A model generated the notes under the pieces. The model searched no databases and was not told the DNA's origin. It saw only the letters and a program-made list of their open reading frames with translations. Source: Chitinophagaceae bacterium UBA4407 (lineage in GTDB: Bacteria; Bacteroidota; Bacteroidia; Chitinophagales; Chitinophagaceae). Taken from it: 50,016 nt of DNA. This document shows positions 17,660 to 26,235 of this stretch, one piece after another (position 1 is the first letter of the stretch; every line of letters starts with the position of its first letter). Made by a program: the position numbers and the translations under genes. The DNA is taken from positions 1-50,016 of the forward strand of contig DGQT01000051.1 in the NCBI GenBank assembly GCA_002390845.1, in the 5' to 3' direction.

Positions 17660-17905
17660 AGAAGCTTTTAAAAATGAATGATTATATACCAGCATCGGTT
17701 TTCATGGCATCTTCGTTGCGTCGCAATCCTTTCATCGGTTATAAAAAATGGCATCGTCCCGTTTCCTCCGCAGTGTTGCAAACTAATAAAGGCTGCAACG
17801 TTTAGTAAGCACGTATGCACAGTGACGAACAAAGAGCAGAACACTGAAGTGTGCGACGCAACTGGGTTTCATAGTAGTAATGCAGTCCGGTCAATAATAA
17901 ATTTA
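17660..17905 (+). repeat. Full repeat element with CAAT-type left arm
   Basis: The 5' part (17660-17795) is a second copy of the 111-242 block, starting AGAAGCTTTTAAAAATGAA with TTGCGTCGCAAT at 17716-17727. The right core GAAGTGTGCGACGCAA is at 17846-17861, followed by the standard tail TTTCATAGTAGTAATGCAG. It fills the whole 310-bp gap between the two flippase genes. Confidence 0.85.
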
Positions 17906-17947
17906 CGCATTAAATATTGCTACTATTAATAAACCCCAAACAACCGC

Positions 17948-19261
17948 TTACTCTTTTTTATTTGCCAGCAATGATTTCAGCCAACTGTAATCGGCCCGTT
18001 GCCACCGAAAAAAATCAACCAGCCTGATATCATAATCCTTATAAAAAATATATAACGGATAAGCCAGATGCACCGCATAGCCCAAAGTACTGATTGCCGC
18101 AGCCGCAATAATACCATAAACAGGTACAAAAAAATAATCCAATATAACCACAACAAACAAACCAAGCATTGCACCTTTTACATTTACACCAACTTTTCCT
18201 TTACCGGCAAAATATGCAGAAAGTAAATTAACAACAGACAGGCAAAAGATACCCGGAATAAGGATGATAAAGGGTAGCTGCATTTCATTAAATGTTTCGC
18301 CAAACAACCAGGTAAACAACCAATGACCTGCAAACACAACAACAAGCAGAATAATCAGGTACAACTGCGCAAATAACCTTGCAATAATCATCAGCGATGT
18401 ATTAAGCTCTTTACGGTCAAGCCCGCTGGCCGTTCGCGGAAAAATTACACTGCCAATAATTTGGGGAATGATCAGTAACATTTGCCCCAGTTTAGAAACC
18501 TGTATATAATTACCCAGATCTGCAGCAGTACAAACCGGACTGATATTTACAAAAAGATAATCGATGCGATACACCAGGAACAACACAATATTGCCCAGCA
18601 TAACCACACTGCAATATTTAAAAATCTTTTTAGCCTCTGCGCCAGTTGGCAGACTTATAAAAGCAAATGTTTTCTTCTTTAAAACGTAAGCGATTATAAT
18701 GCTTACACCCTGCAGCAAAAAAACAAGAAAGTACACGGTAAGCGTTGCAGTAGCAGCATTTAAATCTGCAGCCGTTTGCGTTTTTGGAATAAAAATTATC
18801 AGCAGAACATTCCAAAGTGTAAGCAGCAGATTGGGCAGAAAAAAATTATTTTCAGCATAAAACAATGAAGTGCCGCAATTGGTTAAAAACAATCCCGACA
18901 AATAAAAAATACCTAAATAATAATAAAGGTTGTGCGGTATGGCAGCAGCTTCGGGTTCAAAAAAAATATAGATGCTCACAGCCAGCAATACCATCAGGCA
19001 AACAACAAAATTCCATACAAGTGTAAACCACACCAACTTGCCTGGTTCAATTATTTTTCCTGAAGCGAAATAAGTAATACCGGCTTCAATGCAAACGCTG
19101 ATAATAATCAGTGAGAACGAAAAAATATTCGATAGATAGTATACCCATCCGGCTCCTTCAGCTTTCAGGTAACGCGAAAGAAATACGTTTACCAGCAGTA
19201 ATGTAAAAAAATACAGGCCGCGCCATAATAAACTCTGCACCAGTACTTTCTTAAAATTCAT
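17948..19261 (-). CDS. Polysaccharide flippase, MOP superfamily (Wzx-like), copy 2
   Basis: This 437-residue integral membrane protein has the same length and helix pattern as copy 1. Shared landmarks include the first helix, a central FLVYRIDYLFV / FLVYRVDYWFV segment and the YIQVSKLGQMLLIIPQIIGSVIFPRTA segment. Two flippases in tandem may serve two different glycans or reflect recent duplication. The ATG is at 19259-19261. Direction matches copy 1, but the repeat element between them makes a simple operon less certain. Confidence 0.85.
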   Translation of the reverse strand: MNFKKVLVQSLLWRGLYFFTLLLVNVFLSRYLKAEGAGWVYYLSNIFSFSLIIISVCIEAGITYFASGKIIEPGKLVWFTLVWNFVVCLMVLLAVSIYIFFEPEAAAIPHNLYYYLGIFYLSGLFLTNCGTSLFYAENNFFLPNLLLTLWNVLLIIFIPKTQTAADLNAATATLTVYFLVFLLQGVSIIIAYVLKKKTFAFISLPTGAEAKKIFKYCSVVMLGNIVLFLVYRIDYLFVNISPVCTAADLGNYIQVSKLGQMLLIIPQIIGSVIFPRTASGLDRKELNTSLMIIARLFAQLYLIILLVVVFAGHWLFTWLFGETFNEMQLPFIILIPGIFCLSVVNLLSAYFAGKGKVGVNVKGAMLGLFVVVILDYFFVPVYGIIAAAAISTLGYAVHLAYPLYIFYKDYDIRLVDFFRWQRADYSWLKSLLANKKE

Positions 19262-20175
19262 TGGTTTTGTGGTAAGCCGCTAAAGTACGATTCTTTGTGT
19301 AATGGGTTTTTGTGCAATAAGTTTTTTGTACCGGCCTGCATTGCTGCTGTCAAAGCCCGTTGCGTCGCACTCTTCAGGGTTCTGCTGGCTGTTCAGCATT
19401 GTGCAGTCAACATTCACATTTGCAATATATCGAGGGTCAATTAAGGACCCTGATCTGCAAAACAGTATCATTAAGAAGCAATAAGAAAATCAATATTAAA
19501 AATTGTGCTACGAGCCTTAGTACCTCAAACCATACCTAAACAATTAAATCTACATCATGGATTACAGCAATTACAACTAAACAAAGAGGATCAGAATTAA
19601 CAGTACTGTTCACGTCAAAATCGTCTTCAGTAAAGCTTATAAACAATTACCCGGTCTCAAAAAACCAAATTATTTTTAGCAATTTTTCTGGCAATAAAAA
19701 ATTTTAATGATGAATTAATTAGTTGCCATTTATGCTAAGGCTCAAGAGTGCGACGCAAGTAAAGTCATATTGAAAAACATTAGGCTGGGTCAAAAAAAAT
19801 ATTTTGGCGCTAATTGAAAATGGCTTTTTTAAGGAACCCGGGATTAACTGCAACTGTATGAAAATCAAAATAAAAAGAAATAAACAATTTAGCTGTTTGC
19901 ACAGAAATTAAGAATAATCATAAAAAACCTGGTTTCATGTACGCAAAAAAGCAAACGAAAATTTTTTAGAACAACCAAACGAAAGCTGAACATAAAAAAG
20001 AATATTTCTGTATTAATAACTTTAGATGGTACAGTTATTTACTTTCAGCATAGTCTTTTTCCAGAATTTAGAAAAAAAATGATTACTTTTCAGTGTATTT
20101 TTATGGAGTTTATATCAATTTTACATGTTTATAACTAAAATAAAAATTACGTCCACTATCCATATTTAAGTATTA
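19262..20175. other. 914-bp gene-free stretch between flippase and CxxCH protein
   Basis: It holds a repeat left arm and right arm, and then about 400 bp of A/T-rich DNA (19760-20175) with many A-tracts. I see no open frame with coding character, no tRNA and no clear TAnnTTTG promoter. The length is unusual for this window, so a small RNA or a gene start that I cannot see is possible. Confidence 0.5.
19355..19790 (+). repeat. Widely spaced left and right repeat arms
   Basis: Left core TTGCGTCGCACTCTTCAGG is at 19360-19378 and right core CTCAAGAGTGCGACGCAA at 19741-19758, with the tail GTAAAGTCATATTG ... TTAGGCTGGG. The 360 bp between them carry no gene. Confidence 0.75.
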
Positions 20176-22182
20176 ATGTTTAAAAAGTTAACTATGAAAT
20201 TTTCAACGAGAAACCTTACCTTAATTGCTGTTGCAGGTTTTACTACATTGCTATTGTCGTGGAATTATTTAGGCTTACCGCATTTTGGACCCTCGGGGAA
20301 ACTTGCTGTACATCATTGGGAAAATGGTGAAGAAGTAAATGATAACGAATTGAGTATCCTGGAGGCCAATGCTGACTGGTTTACAGCACCAGAATCAAAC
20401 ACTAAAGGTATGCCGGTTGCAGAAGATGTTCTTGTGCAAAGAATTCCGGGAGATAATAACCATCTGCTGATGATGGCTTATTATTCAAAAGAAAACTACG
20501 CTGAAAAATCTGTGGCACTGGATTACGATGATTCCAAACTCCTGTTTAGAGATGATGGTAAAGGAGATGATAAAAAAGCCGGAGACGGACTTTATACCGC
20601 AAAAATATATGCAGATGTGGAAGCATTCAAAAAGCAGGCTGTTGAAATGGCGTTTGAAATGAAAAAATCAGGCTTGCAGAACTACCGGTTTGTAAATCGT
20701 TCTATGTATACCGATCCTGATGAAACCACCGGGTTTGATGTAGTAAAACTCGATAAGTTTTTCCCTGTTTCTATAGCTTCATTGAACAACTTTACGCAGG
20801 CAGGTAATAAGTTAGATGACTCATTAAGAAAAAACAGTATTTTTATTACCACCTTATCTGTAATAGAAGACCCTACACGCACATGGAATTCCTGCGCACA
20901 AACAGGCAACGTTAATGGTGCGTGGACTTTTAAAAAATTAATCACACAATTAGCATCAACAAGACCAGATTCAATTGCAAATGATGCCACTGTTTCAAAT
21001 TTTGTAAAAAATTGGTTTAACAGCTACCTCAAGGATACAATTATTAATAGCGACACTGTCTATAAAAGAACACTTGTACAAACAAAAATACTTGATCCAT
21101 GGCTGGCTAAAAGTCTTGCCGGTGGTTCCCCGGCAGGCCAGTTAGACATGAAATATGCTCCCTTTAAACTAACAGCTATTTTAAACCGCTTTGATTTAAG
21201 AGAACGATTCACTGGCATTCCCGCTGGTGAGGGCAGGTTTACTTTCTGTTTAATAAACGGCGACTGCAGCGCGGCGGAGAACTTTACAATGGTAGTAGAA
21301 TATTCGGTTCCCATGCCGAATAAATGCGACTCTCTGCATACATGGGCCCAACAGCTATACAATCTTAAGAATTATACTCTTGGCAGCAGTGCATATAACC
21401 AGGCACTTCAGGCGATTACTGACCAATTCACACTCTGTGGAACCAATCCTAAAAGAATAAACCAAAGTTGCCTTAGTACAATTCGTACAAACGACAGATC
21501 AATGTCGGACATATGCGAATTCAGGCAATTTCAGTTAAGCAATCTTACACATGGTTTGTTAGAAAATCCTGTTACAAAAGTACCCGCAAACAGGTACAAT
21601 GCCCAGGTAGACAATGCTGCAGTAAGAAGAATGGTTGATTACATTAATTTAAACCGCCCCAATATTAATAAAGATCAGTATGATGTACCTCTCATCTATC
21701 TGGACAGCCCACTTTTAGGTGGCAAAACATCTATATTAGGCCCTCCGGTTGGAAATACAATTCCACTAAATGTTTATCATTGGGATGGAACAGAGGTAAA
21801 GGGAACACCTACATTCATAAAAAATAGTACCACAAGGCAGGTGTTTTCCTTAAATATATGCAGCGGCTGTCATGCAGGTGAAGCACAAACAAGTTACACG
21901 CACGTTGATCCTGTAAATTTTGGAACCGAAGCCACGCTATCAGGTTTCCTGGCAGGCAAAGCAGGGCAGGGAGGAGCAGTGGATTTTGATTTTAACCCCA
22001 ACAACGATAGTATGATTGTAAAAGATGCAGCAAGCAGGCCGGCATCTAATCCTAAACTGCGTTTTTTCAATGATATATTAAGAAGGGCAAGGGACTTGAA
22101 AGACTATGTGAATACTCCTTGCCTTACACCTTTGGCAATTAGAAATGATTTAATGTTTCAGCCTGTAAACATGGTTCACTAA
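20176..22182 (+). CDS. Uncharacterised exported 668-residue protein with one CxxCH motif
   Basis: A hydrophobic segment (LTLIAVAGFTTLLLSWNYLGL) near the N-terminus should act as signal or anchor. An alternative ATG six codons in (20194) fits this better. Residues about 80-145 look like the small Ig-like 'choice-of-anchor X' domain, marked by FRDDGKGDDKKAGDGLYTAK (124-143). The large middle part is unrecognised, with regularly placed cysteines and the stretch FKLTAILNRFDLRERF. CSGCH at 562-566 would bind one c-type heme in the periplasm or on the surface, although no obvious distal Met is marked. Similar large proteins with a single CxxCH occur in Bacteroidota and Myxococcota, as I recall, with no known role. 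It stands alone, with its own terminator. Confidence 0.7.
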   Translation: MFKKLTMKFSTRNLTLIAVAGFTTLLLSWNYLGLPHFGPSGKLAVHHWENGEEVNDNELSILEANADWFTAPESNTKGMPVAEDVLVQRIPGDNNHLLMMAYYSKENYAEKSVALDYDDSKLLFRDDGKGDDKKAGDGLYTAKIYADVEAFKKQAVEMAFEMKKSGLQNYRFVNRSMYTDPDETTGFDVVKLDKFFPVSIASLNNFTQAGNKLDDSLRKNSIFITTLSVIEDPTRTWNSCAQTGNVNGAWTFKKLITQLASTRPDSIANDATVSNFVKNWFNSYLKDTIINSDTVYKRTLVQTKILDPWLAKSLAGGSPAGQLDMKYAPFKLTAILNRFDLRERFTGIPAGEGRFTFCLINGDCSAAENFTMVVEYSVPMPNKCDSLHTWAQQLYNLKNYTLGSSAYNQALQAITDQFTLCGTNPKRINQSCLSTIRTNDRSMSDICEFRQFQLSNLTHGLLENPVTKVPANRYNAQVDNAAVRRMVDYINLNRPNINKDQYDVPLIYLDSPLLGGKTSILGPPVGNTIPLNVYHWDGTEVKGTPTFIKNSTTRQVFSLNICSGCHAGEAQTSYTHVDPVNFGTEATLSGFLAGKAGQGGAVDFDFNPNNDSMIVKDAASRPASNPKLRFFNDILRRARDLKDYVNTPCLTPLAIRNDLMFQPVNMVH

Positions 22183-22239
22183 AACTTTAGCCTTCTAAGT
22201 TTGATGTGCTTTTGAATATAAAACAGTGTACGAATCTAA

Positions 22240-22279
22240 CAGAAAGACCTTCAAAATATTTTGCAGGTCTTTCTGTTTT
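22240..22279 (+). terminator. Rho-independent terminator
   Basis: CAGAAAGACCT (22240-22250) pairs perfectly with AGGTCTTTCTG (22265-22275), followed by TTTT. It serves the 20176-22182 gene. Confidence 0.85.
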
Positions 22280-22337
22280 AACCTAGCCTGCAACCTCTAA
22301 ATTTTTTTGCCGGCTTTACACTATTTAGGATTTTTTA

Positions 22338-22609
22338 TTTGAGCTAAACTGCATTGCTACTATTGAACTTCTGTTGTGTCACTCACTTATACTGTTGTAC
22401 CAATATGCTGCACTGTGCAACAGCACCACTAAATAAGATACTTTAAATATTGAAAAGTTTTACAATAAGCCTGTACAAATTAAATTCAACCCCGCAGATT
22501 TTGCAGTTGCCTGTATTGGCTGTTAAAAGCTCAATAAAATTCATGCAGTAAAAGTGTGCGACGCAAATAAGCCTCCATAAAAACCTATAGTTCGGCACAA
22601 ACTATAACC
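22338..22609 (+). repeat. Full repeat element with B left arm and A right arm
   Basis: Left core TTGTGTCACTCACTTATAC (22374-22392) is preceded by TTTGAGCTAAACTGCATTGC, which is the complement of a right-arm tail. Right core GTAAAAGTGTGCGACGCAA is at 22548-22566, preceded by CTGTTAAAAGCTCAATAAAA. The element is thus palindromic beyond the cores even though the two cores belong to different subfamilies. Confidence 0.88.
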
Positions 22610-22640
22610 CAATTAATCCGGAACAATCATACAAACAAAA

Positions 22641-22669
22641 AAGCCATTCGCATTAAATACGAATGGCTT
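22641..22669 (-). terminator. Terminator after rpsG
   Basis: AAGCCATTCG (22641-22650) and CGAATGGCTT (22660-22669) form a perfect 10-bp stem. On the minus strand it is followed by a T-run, which fits a Rho-independent terminator 23 nt past the rpsG stop. Confidence 0.85.
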
Positions 22670-22691
22670 AAAATATATTAAGTTATTAAAA

Positions 22692-23159
22692 CTAAATTTT
22701 AAAGTGCGAGAAAGCTTTATTTGCTTCAGCCATGCGGTGGGTATCTTCTTTCTTTTTAAAAGCAGCGCCCTCTCCTTTGCTTGCAGCAATAATTTCGTTG
22801 GCCAGTTTATCAGCCATTGTTTTCCCATTGCGGTCGCGGCTAAAACGAATCAGCCATTTCATGCTTAAAGAAATTTTTCTGTCGGGCCTTACCTCAGAAG
22901 GTATCTGGAAAGTAGCTCCTCCAATCCTGCGGCTACGAACTTCAACTCCTGGAGTAACATTTACCAATGCTCGTTTCCAAACGTCATATCCATCTTCTCC
23001 GGTAATCTTACTTACCTTATCAACTGCATCGTAAAAAATAATGATTGCAGTGCTTTTCTTTCCCTGCCACATTAAATTATTAATGAAACGTGTTACCTGT
23101 TTATCGTTAAAACGAGGATCAGGCGCTAGAGGTAATTTTTTGGCTTGCGCTTTACGCAT
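22692..23159 (-). CDS. rpsG: 30S ribosomal protein S7
   Basis: This 155-residue protein has the standard S7 length and sequence: MRKAQAKKLPLAPDPRFND, VTRFINNLMWQGKKSTA, the VEVRSRRIGGATFQIP motif and the C-terminal EANKAFSHFKI. It nucleates assembly of the 3' domain of 16S rRNA and contacts E-site tRNA. It follows rpsL with a 25-bp gap, as one operon. In most bacteria fusA comes next; here a strong terminator and an unrelated gene on the other strand follow, so the str operon stops at rpsG. Confidence 0.98.
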   Translation of the reverse strand: MRKAQAKKLPLAPDPRFNDKQVTRFINNLMWQGKKSTAIIIFYDAVDKVSKITGEDGYDVWKRALVNVTPGVEVRSRRIGGATFQIPSEVRPDRKISLSMKWLIRFSRDRNGKTMADKLANEIIAASKGEGAAFKKKEDTHRMAEANKAFSHFKI

Positions 23160-23184
23160 ATCTCAGATGATTACTTTTTATGAA

Positions 23185-23568
23185 TTATTTTTTCTTTGCT
23201 TTTTCTTTTTTGGTACCATACTTCGAACGGCTCTTTTTACGGTCTTTTACACCCGCAGTATCTAAGCTGCCGCGAACAATATGATAACGTACACCTGGTA
23301 AATCTTTTACACGACCTCCGCGTATAAGAACAATTGAGTGCTCTTGTAAATTGTGACCTTCACCGGGTATATATGCAATTACCTCAACCTTATTGGTTAA
23401 ACGAACTTTCGCAACCTTACGCAGAGCCGAGTTTGGCTTTTTGGGGGTTGTAGTATAAACTCTGGTGCATACACCACGTCTTTGAGGACATGAATCCAAA
23501 GCCCTTGATTTGCTTTTTGCCCTGATTATTTCACGGCCCTTTCTTACTAACTGTTGTATTGTAGGCAT
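23185..23568 (-). CDS. rpsL: 30S ribosomal protein S12
   Basis: The start is at MPTIQQLVRKGREIIR, the universal S12 N-terminus. The frame extends nine codons upstream, but that part overlaps the promoter-proximal leader. The 127-residue product has the decoding-centre loops TTTPKKPNSALRKVAKVRL and IRGGRVKDLPGVRYHIVRG, with the lysines whose mutation gives streptomycin resistance in their wild-type state. A Lys-rich tail (SRSKYGTKKEKAKKK) closes it. It helps 16S rRNA decode and is the first gene of a two-gene operon with rpsG. Confidence 0.98.
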   Translation of the reverse strand: MPTIQQLVRKGREIIRAKSKSRALDSCPQRRGVCTRVYTTTPKKPNSALRKVAKVRLTNKVEVIAYIPGEGHNLQEHSIVLIRGGRVKDLPGVRYHIVRGSLDTAGVKDRKKSRSKYGTKKEKAKKK

Positions 23569-23592
23569 TCTATACCAATTATTTTGGGACGG

Positions 23593-23600
23593 CAAAGGTA
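23593..23600 (-). promoter_or_regulatory. -7 element of the rpsL-rpsG promoter
   Basis: Minus-strand TACCTTTG matches TAnnTTTG. About 20 nt upstream is a T-tract in place of a perfect TTTG. Transcription would start near 23586, 18 nt before the rpsL ATG. Confidence 0.5.
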
Positions 23601-23696
23601 AGGGTCTGAAACGTAAAATGAAAAAAATTAATAAAAAAGTTTAGAAAGATTGGTTTCATTATCCCTTTCTTGCAGGAATACTTATAAATGAAATAA

Positions 23697-23733
23697 AAAT
23701 GAGGCTGATCTTACTCTCCAATCAACCTCATTT
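23697..23733 (-). terminator. Terminator after ilvE
   Basis: AATGAGG-C-TGAT and ATCA-A-CCTCATT form a 13-nt stem with a single mismatch. On the minus strand T-rich sequence follows. It lies 21 nt past the ilvE stop. Confidence 0.75.
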
Positions 23734-23754
23734 TACAGTAAATAAAAGGATCTT

Positions 23755-24819
23755 CTAAATTTTATACATCCATCCAAATTTGTCTTCAATTTCCCCTTCT
23801 CTTATTCCTGTGAGCCAATGCTTTAGTTCAGGAGCGGTCTTCCATGTGCTCACATCGAAATCCATAATGTAATCTTTGTATTTCAGCTCTTTTATATAGG
23901 CAATGGTAGCTGCCGTGCCGGTTCCAAAAACTTCCTGAAAAGTTCCGTTCTTGTGAGCAGCAATTAATTCATCAATACTAATCCGGCGTTCTTCAACAAT
24001 GTAACCCATTTCTTTTAACCCTGTAATGGCGCTTTGCCTTGTTACCCCTTCCAGAATAGTACCTTCTTCAAGCGATGGCGTAATCACAATATTGTTAATC
24101 ATAAAAAACACGTTCATCATTCCCACTTCCTGCAGCCATTTATGTTCAAAAGCATCTGTCCATAAAACCTGATCGTAGCCATGCTTTTTGGCTTCTGTTG
24201 CAGCCAGCATACTACCTCCATAATTACCGGCATTTTTTGAAAACCCTACACCACCCGGTGCAGCCCTGGTATATTTTTCTTCTACAGCGATCTTCATTGG
24301 CGCACTATAATAAGGTCCTGTTGGGCTAAGGATAATTAGAAACTTATAAGTATCAGAAGGTTTTACGCCAAGCATTGTATCTGTCGCAAACATGAAGGGG
24401 CGTATGTAAAGAGAGTGATCTTTCTTTCCAGGTATCCAGTTTTTATCAAGTTCAATTAACTGGCGCATGCCATCAATGAAAATTTCTTCAGGCAGTATTG
24501 GCATATTCATACGCTCTGCCGAAAGATTGAAGCGTTTAAAATTATCGTAAGGGCGAAAAATAAAAGCGTTCCCTTCATCATCTTTATAAGCTTTGATGCC
24601 TTCAAATATTGCCTGACCATAATGCAGCGCAGAGAGTGATGGCTCTAAAACCAACGGTTGGTAAGGCTTTATTTCTACATTCTTCCATTCTCCATTTTCA
24701 TAGTCAGCTTCCAACATATGATCGCTGAAATATTTACCAAAAGGAAGGTTTTCTAAATTCAGGTCCCGCAGTTTGCTGCGTTCTGCTTTCGTAACATTAA
24801 TATTAAGCGCTTCTGTCAT
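23755..24819 (-). CDS. ilvE: Branched-chain amino acid aminotransferase
   Basis: The start is at MTEALNINVTKAERSKL; 15 codons of frame upstream do not look coding. The 354-residue product is a class IV PLP enzyme of the longer, eukaryote-like BCAT type. It has QAIFEGIKAY at 69-78 and the PLP lysine in GVGFSKNAGNYGGSML (Lys195), with LSPTGPYYS and EVFGTGTAATI as further family blocks. It interconverts Leu/Ile/Val and their 2-oxo acids with 2-oxoglutarate/glutamate in the cytoplasm. It is transcribed alone, divergent from the unknown 24888 gene. Confidence 0.95.
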   Translation of the reverse strand: MTEALNINVTKAERSKLRDLNLENLPFGKYFSDHMLEADYENGEWKNVEIKPYQPLVLEPSLSALHYGQAIFEGIKAYKDDEGNAFIFRPYDNFKRFNLSAERMNMPILPEEIFIDGMRQLIELDKNWIPGKKDHSLYIRPFMFATDTMLGVKPSDTYKFLIILSPTGPYYSAPMKIAVEEKYTRAAPGGVGFSKNAGNYGGSMLAATEAKKHGYDQVLWTDAFEHKWLQEVGMMNVFFMINNIVITPSLEEGTILEGVTRQSAITGLKEMGYIVEERRISIDELIAAHKNGTFQEVFGTGTAATIAYIKELKYKDYIMDFDVSTWKTAPELKHWLTGIREGEIEDKFGWMYKI

Positions 24820-24887
24820 ATCACTAAATTTGTGCAAAGAAAAGTAAAAAAATAAAACTAACACCTGTTAACTACCTTTCATTTTAC

Positions 24888-25436
24888 ATGAAAATTAATC
24901 TTCCTGAAACTGTTATCGCCGGACTTTTTAAAGACAATCTTGTACTCGTAGAAGAAAAGTCTATACCCGCAATACCGGCAGGTCAGCAAGTTACAAACAA
25001 AAAAGAAAAACAGGAAGCTGCAGCTGAGCCTACTTCAAAAAAATGGTATCTGGGCGACAATAAAAAGAATATTGTAATTATAATAAAAGACCCCTCTGCG
25101 GTATTTATAAACGATGAATGGCTGGGCACTTTAGGCAAATTACTCGCTGCCTGCAAGCTTAACATTGGCGATGTTGCTATTATTAATCAGCTTAAAACAA
25201 ATATTGATTTTGCCGCCATGAAAGATCAGTTGCAGCCGAAATATGTGCTAACGTTCGACACATTGATTCAGGATATAAAGTTACCGTTTACCATCCCCCA
25301 TTTTCAAATACAACAATATGCCGGCACTACATTCATGACCGCACCCGCATTAACGCTTTCAGATGCAGCTACGGATGCTGTTAAAATGGAAAAAAGAAAA
25401 CTATGGGAAAAACTCAAAATAATTTTTTCGGTTTAA
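24888..25436 (+). CDS. Conserved-looking hypothetical protein, 182 residues
   Basis: I do not recognise a family with confidence. The N-terminal half (1-60) is variable and has a charged linker (NKKEKQEAAAEP). Residues about 52-160 look like an alpha/beta domain, with strands NIVIIIKDPSA, VAIINQLK and YVLTFDTL and the helix FINDEWLGTLGKLLAACKLN. There is no signal peptide or membrane segment. The general look (small alpha/beta domain with an 'AACKLNIGDVAIIN' block) recalls psi-subunit-like (HolD-like) proteins of Bacteroidota, but this is only a suggestion. It precedes rdgB on the same strand, separated from it by a repeat arm. Confidence 0.6.
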   Translation: MKINLPETVIAGLFKDNLVLVEEKSIPAIPAGQQVTNKKEKQEAAAEPTSKKWYLGDNKKNIVIIIKDPSAVFINDEWLGTLGKLLAACKLNIGDVAIINQLKTNIDFAAMKDQLQPKYVLTFDTLIQDIKLPFTIPHFQIQQYAGTTFMTAPALTLSDAATDAVKMEKRKLWEKLKIIFSV

Positions 25437-25450
25437 TTTTTTTTATAAAA

Positions 25451-25508
25451 TATTTTGAGCCGAACTGTATTACTACTATGAAGCTTCTCTTGCGTCGCAC
25501 ACTTGTAC
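25451..25508 (+). repeat. Left arm bracketing rdgB
   Basis: TATTTTGAGCCGAACTGTAT begins an arm that ends in the core TTGCGTCGCACACTTGTAC (25490-25508). Its complement occurs at 26236-26298 with only a few mismatches over about 50 nt, on the other side of rdgB. Confidence 0.9.
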
Positions 25509-25603
25509 TTCAGGATATATAATCAGCTTAATGCATCAACGTTCCTGAAACGAACATCCTTATAGTTCATTATACAAAAAGAAGTTTATACAAATAAAAA
25601 TAC

Positions 25604-26188
25604 ATGGCCCAAACAACACTCATATTCGCCACCAACAATGATCATAAAGCACAGGAGATACGATCTGTTATTGGCAATAAGTTTAATATCATAACACTTA
25701 AAGAAGCAGGTATTGATATTGATATTCCTGAACCACATGCTACACTGGAAGCAAACGCAACAGAAAAATCTAAAACCATTCAAGAACTTACAAAACAAAA
25801 TTGTTTTAGCGAAGATACCGGCCTTGAAGTGGAAACATTGAATGGCGAACCCGGAGTGAATAGTGCACGCTATGCAGGCGATACAAGAAACTTTCAGGCG
25901 AATATTGAAAAATTATTATTCAACCTGCAAGGCAAAGAAAACAGGAACGCACAATTCAGAACAGTAATTTCATTGATACTTGATAACACAGAATATTTAT
26001 TCGAAGGCATTTGTAAAGGCAAAATAATTGAACACCAAAAAGGCTTGCAGGGCTTTGGTTACGACCCTGTTTTTATACCGGATGGCAGTGAAAAAACTTT
26101 TGCTGAAATGAGCATGGAAGAAAAAAACATATTCAGTCACAGAAGAAAAGCTACCGATAAATTGATTGGCTTTTTAAGCAGGTTGTAA
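25604..26188 (+). CDS. rdgB: RdgB/HAM1-type non-canonical purine NTP pyrophosphatase
   Basis: The 194-residue product has the family length. The substrate-binding loop FATNNDHKAQEI is at 8-19, SEDTGLEV at 69-76 (usually DDSGLEV, so conservatively changed), GEPGVNSARYAG at 81-92, GFGYDPVF at 150-157 and SHRRKA at 178-183. It hydrolyses ITP, dITP and XTP to the monophosphate and PPi and so keeps deaminated purines out of DNA and RNA. The gene is flanked by two halves of a long inverted repeat, which leaves it as the only gene between a left and a right arm. Confidence 0.95.
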   Translation: MAQTTLIFATNNDHKAQEIRSVIGNKFNIITLKEAGIDIDIPEPHATLEANATEKSKTIQELTKQNCFSEDTGLEVETLNGEPGVNSARYAGDTRNFQANIEKLLFNLQGKENRNAQFRTVISLILDNTEYLFEGICKGKIIEHQKGLQGFGYDPVFIPDGSEKTFAEMSMEEKNIFSHRRKATDKLIGFLSRL

Positions 26189-26235
26189 GCGCACAAATTG
26201 TAACGCATGCACATTGCTCACTAAAGTTCAAAACG

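Noticed and set aside
24825..24832. TAAATTTG as a promoter for the 24888 gene
   Set aside because: It matches the -7 consensus, but no TTTG-like element lies 17-23 nt upstream, so I left it out of the feature list.
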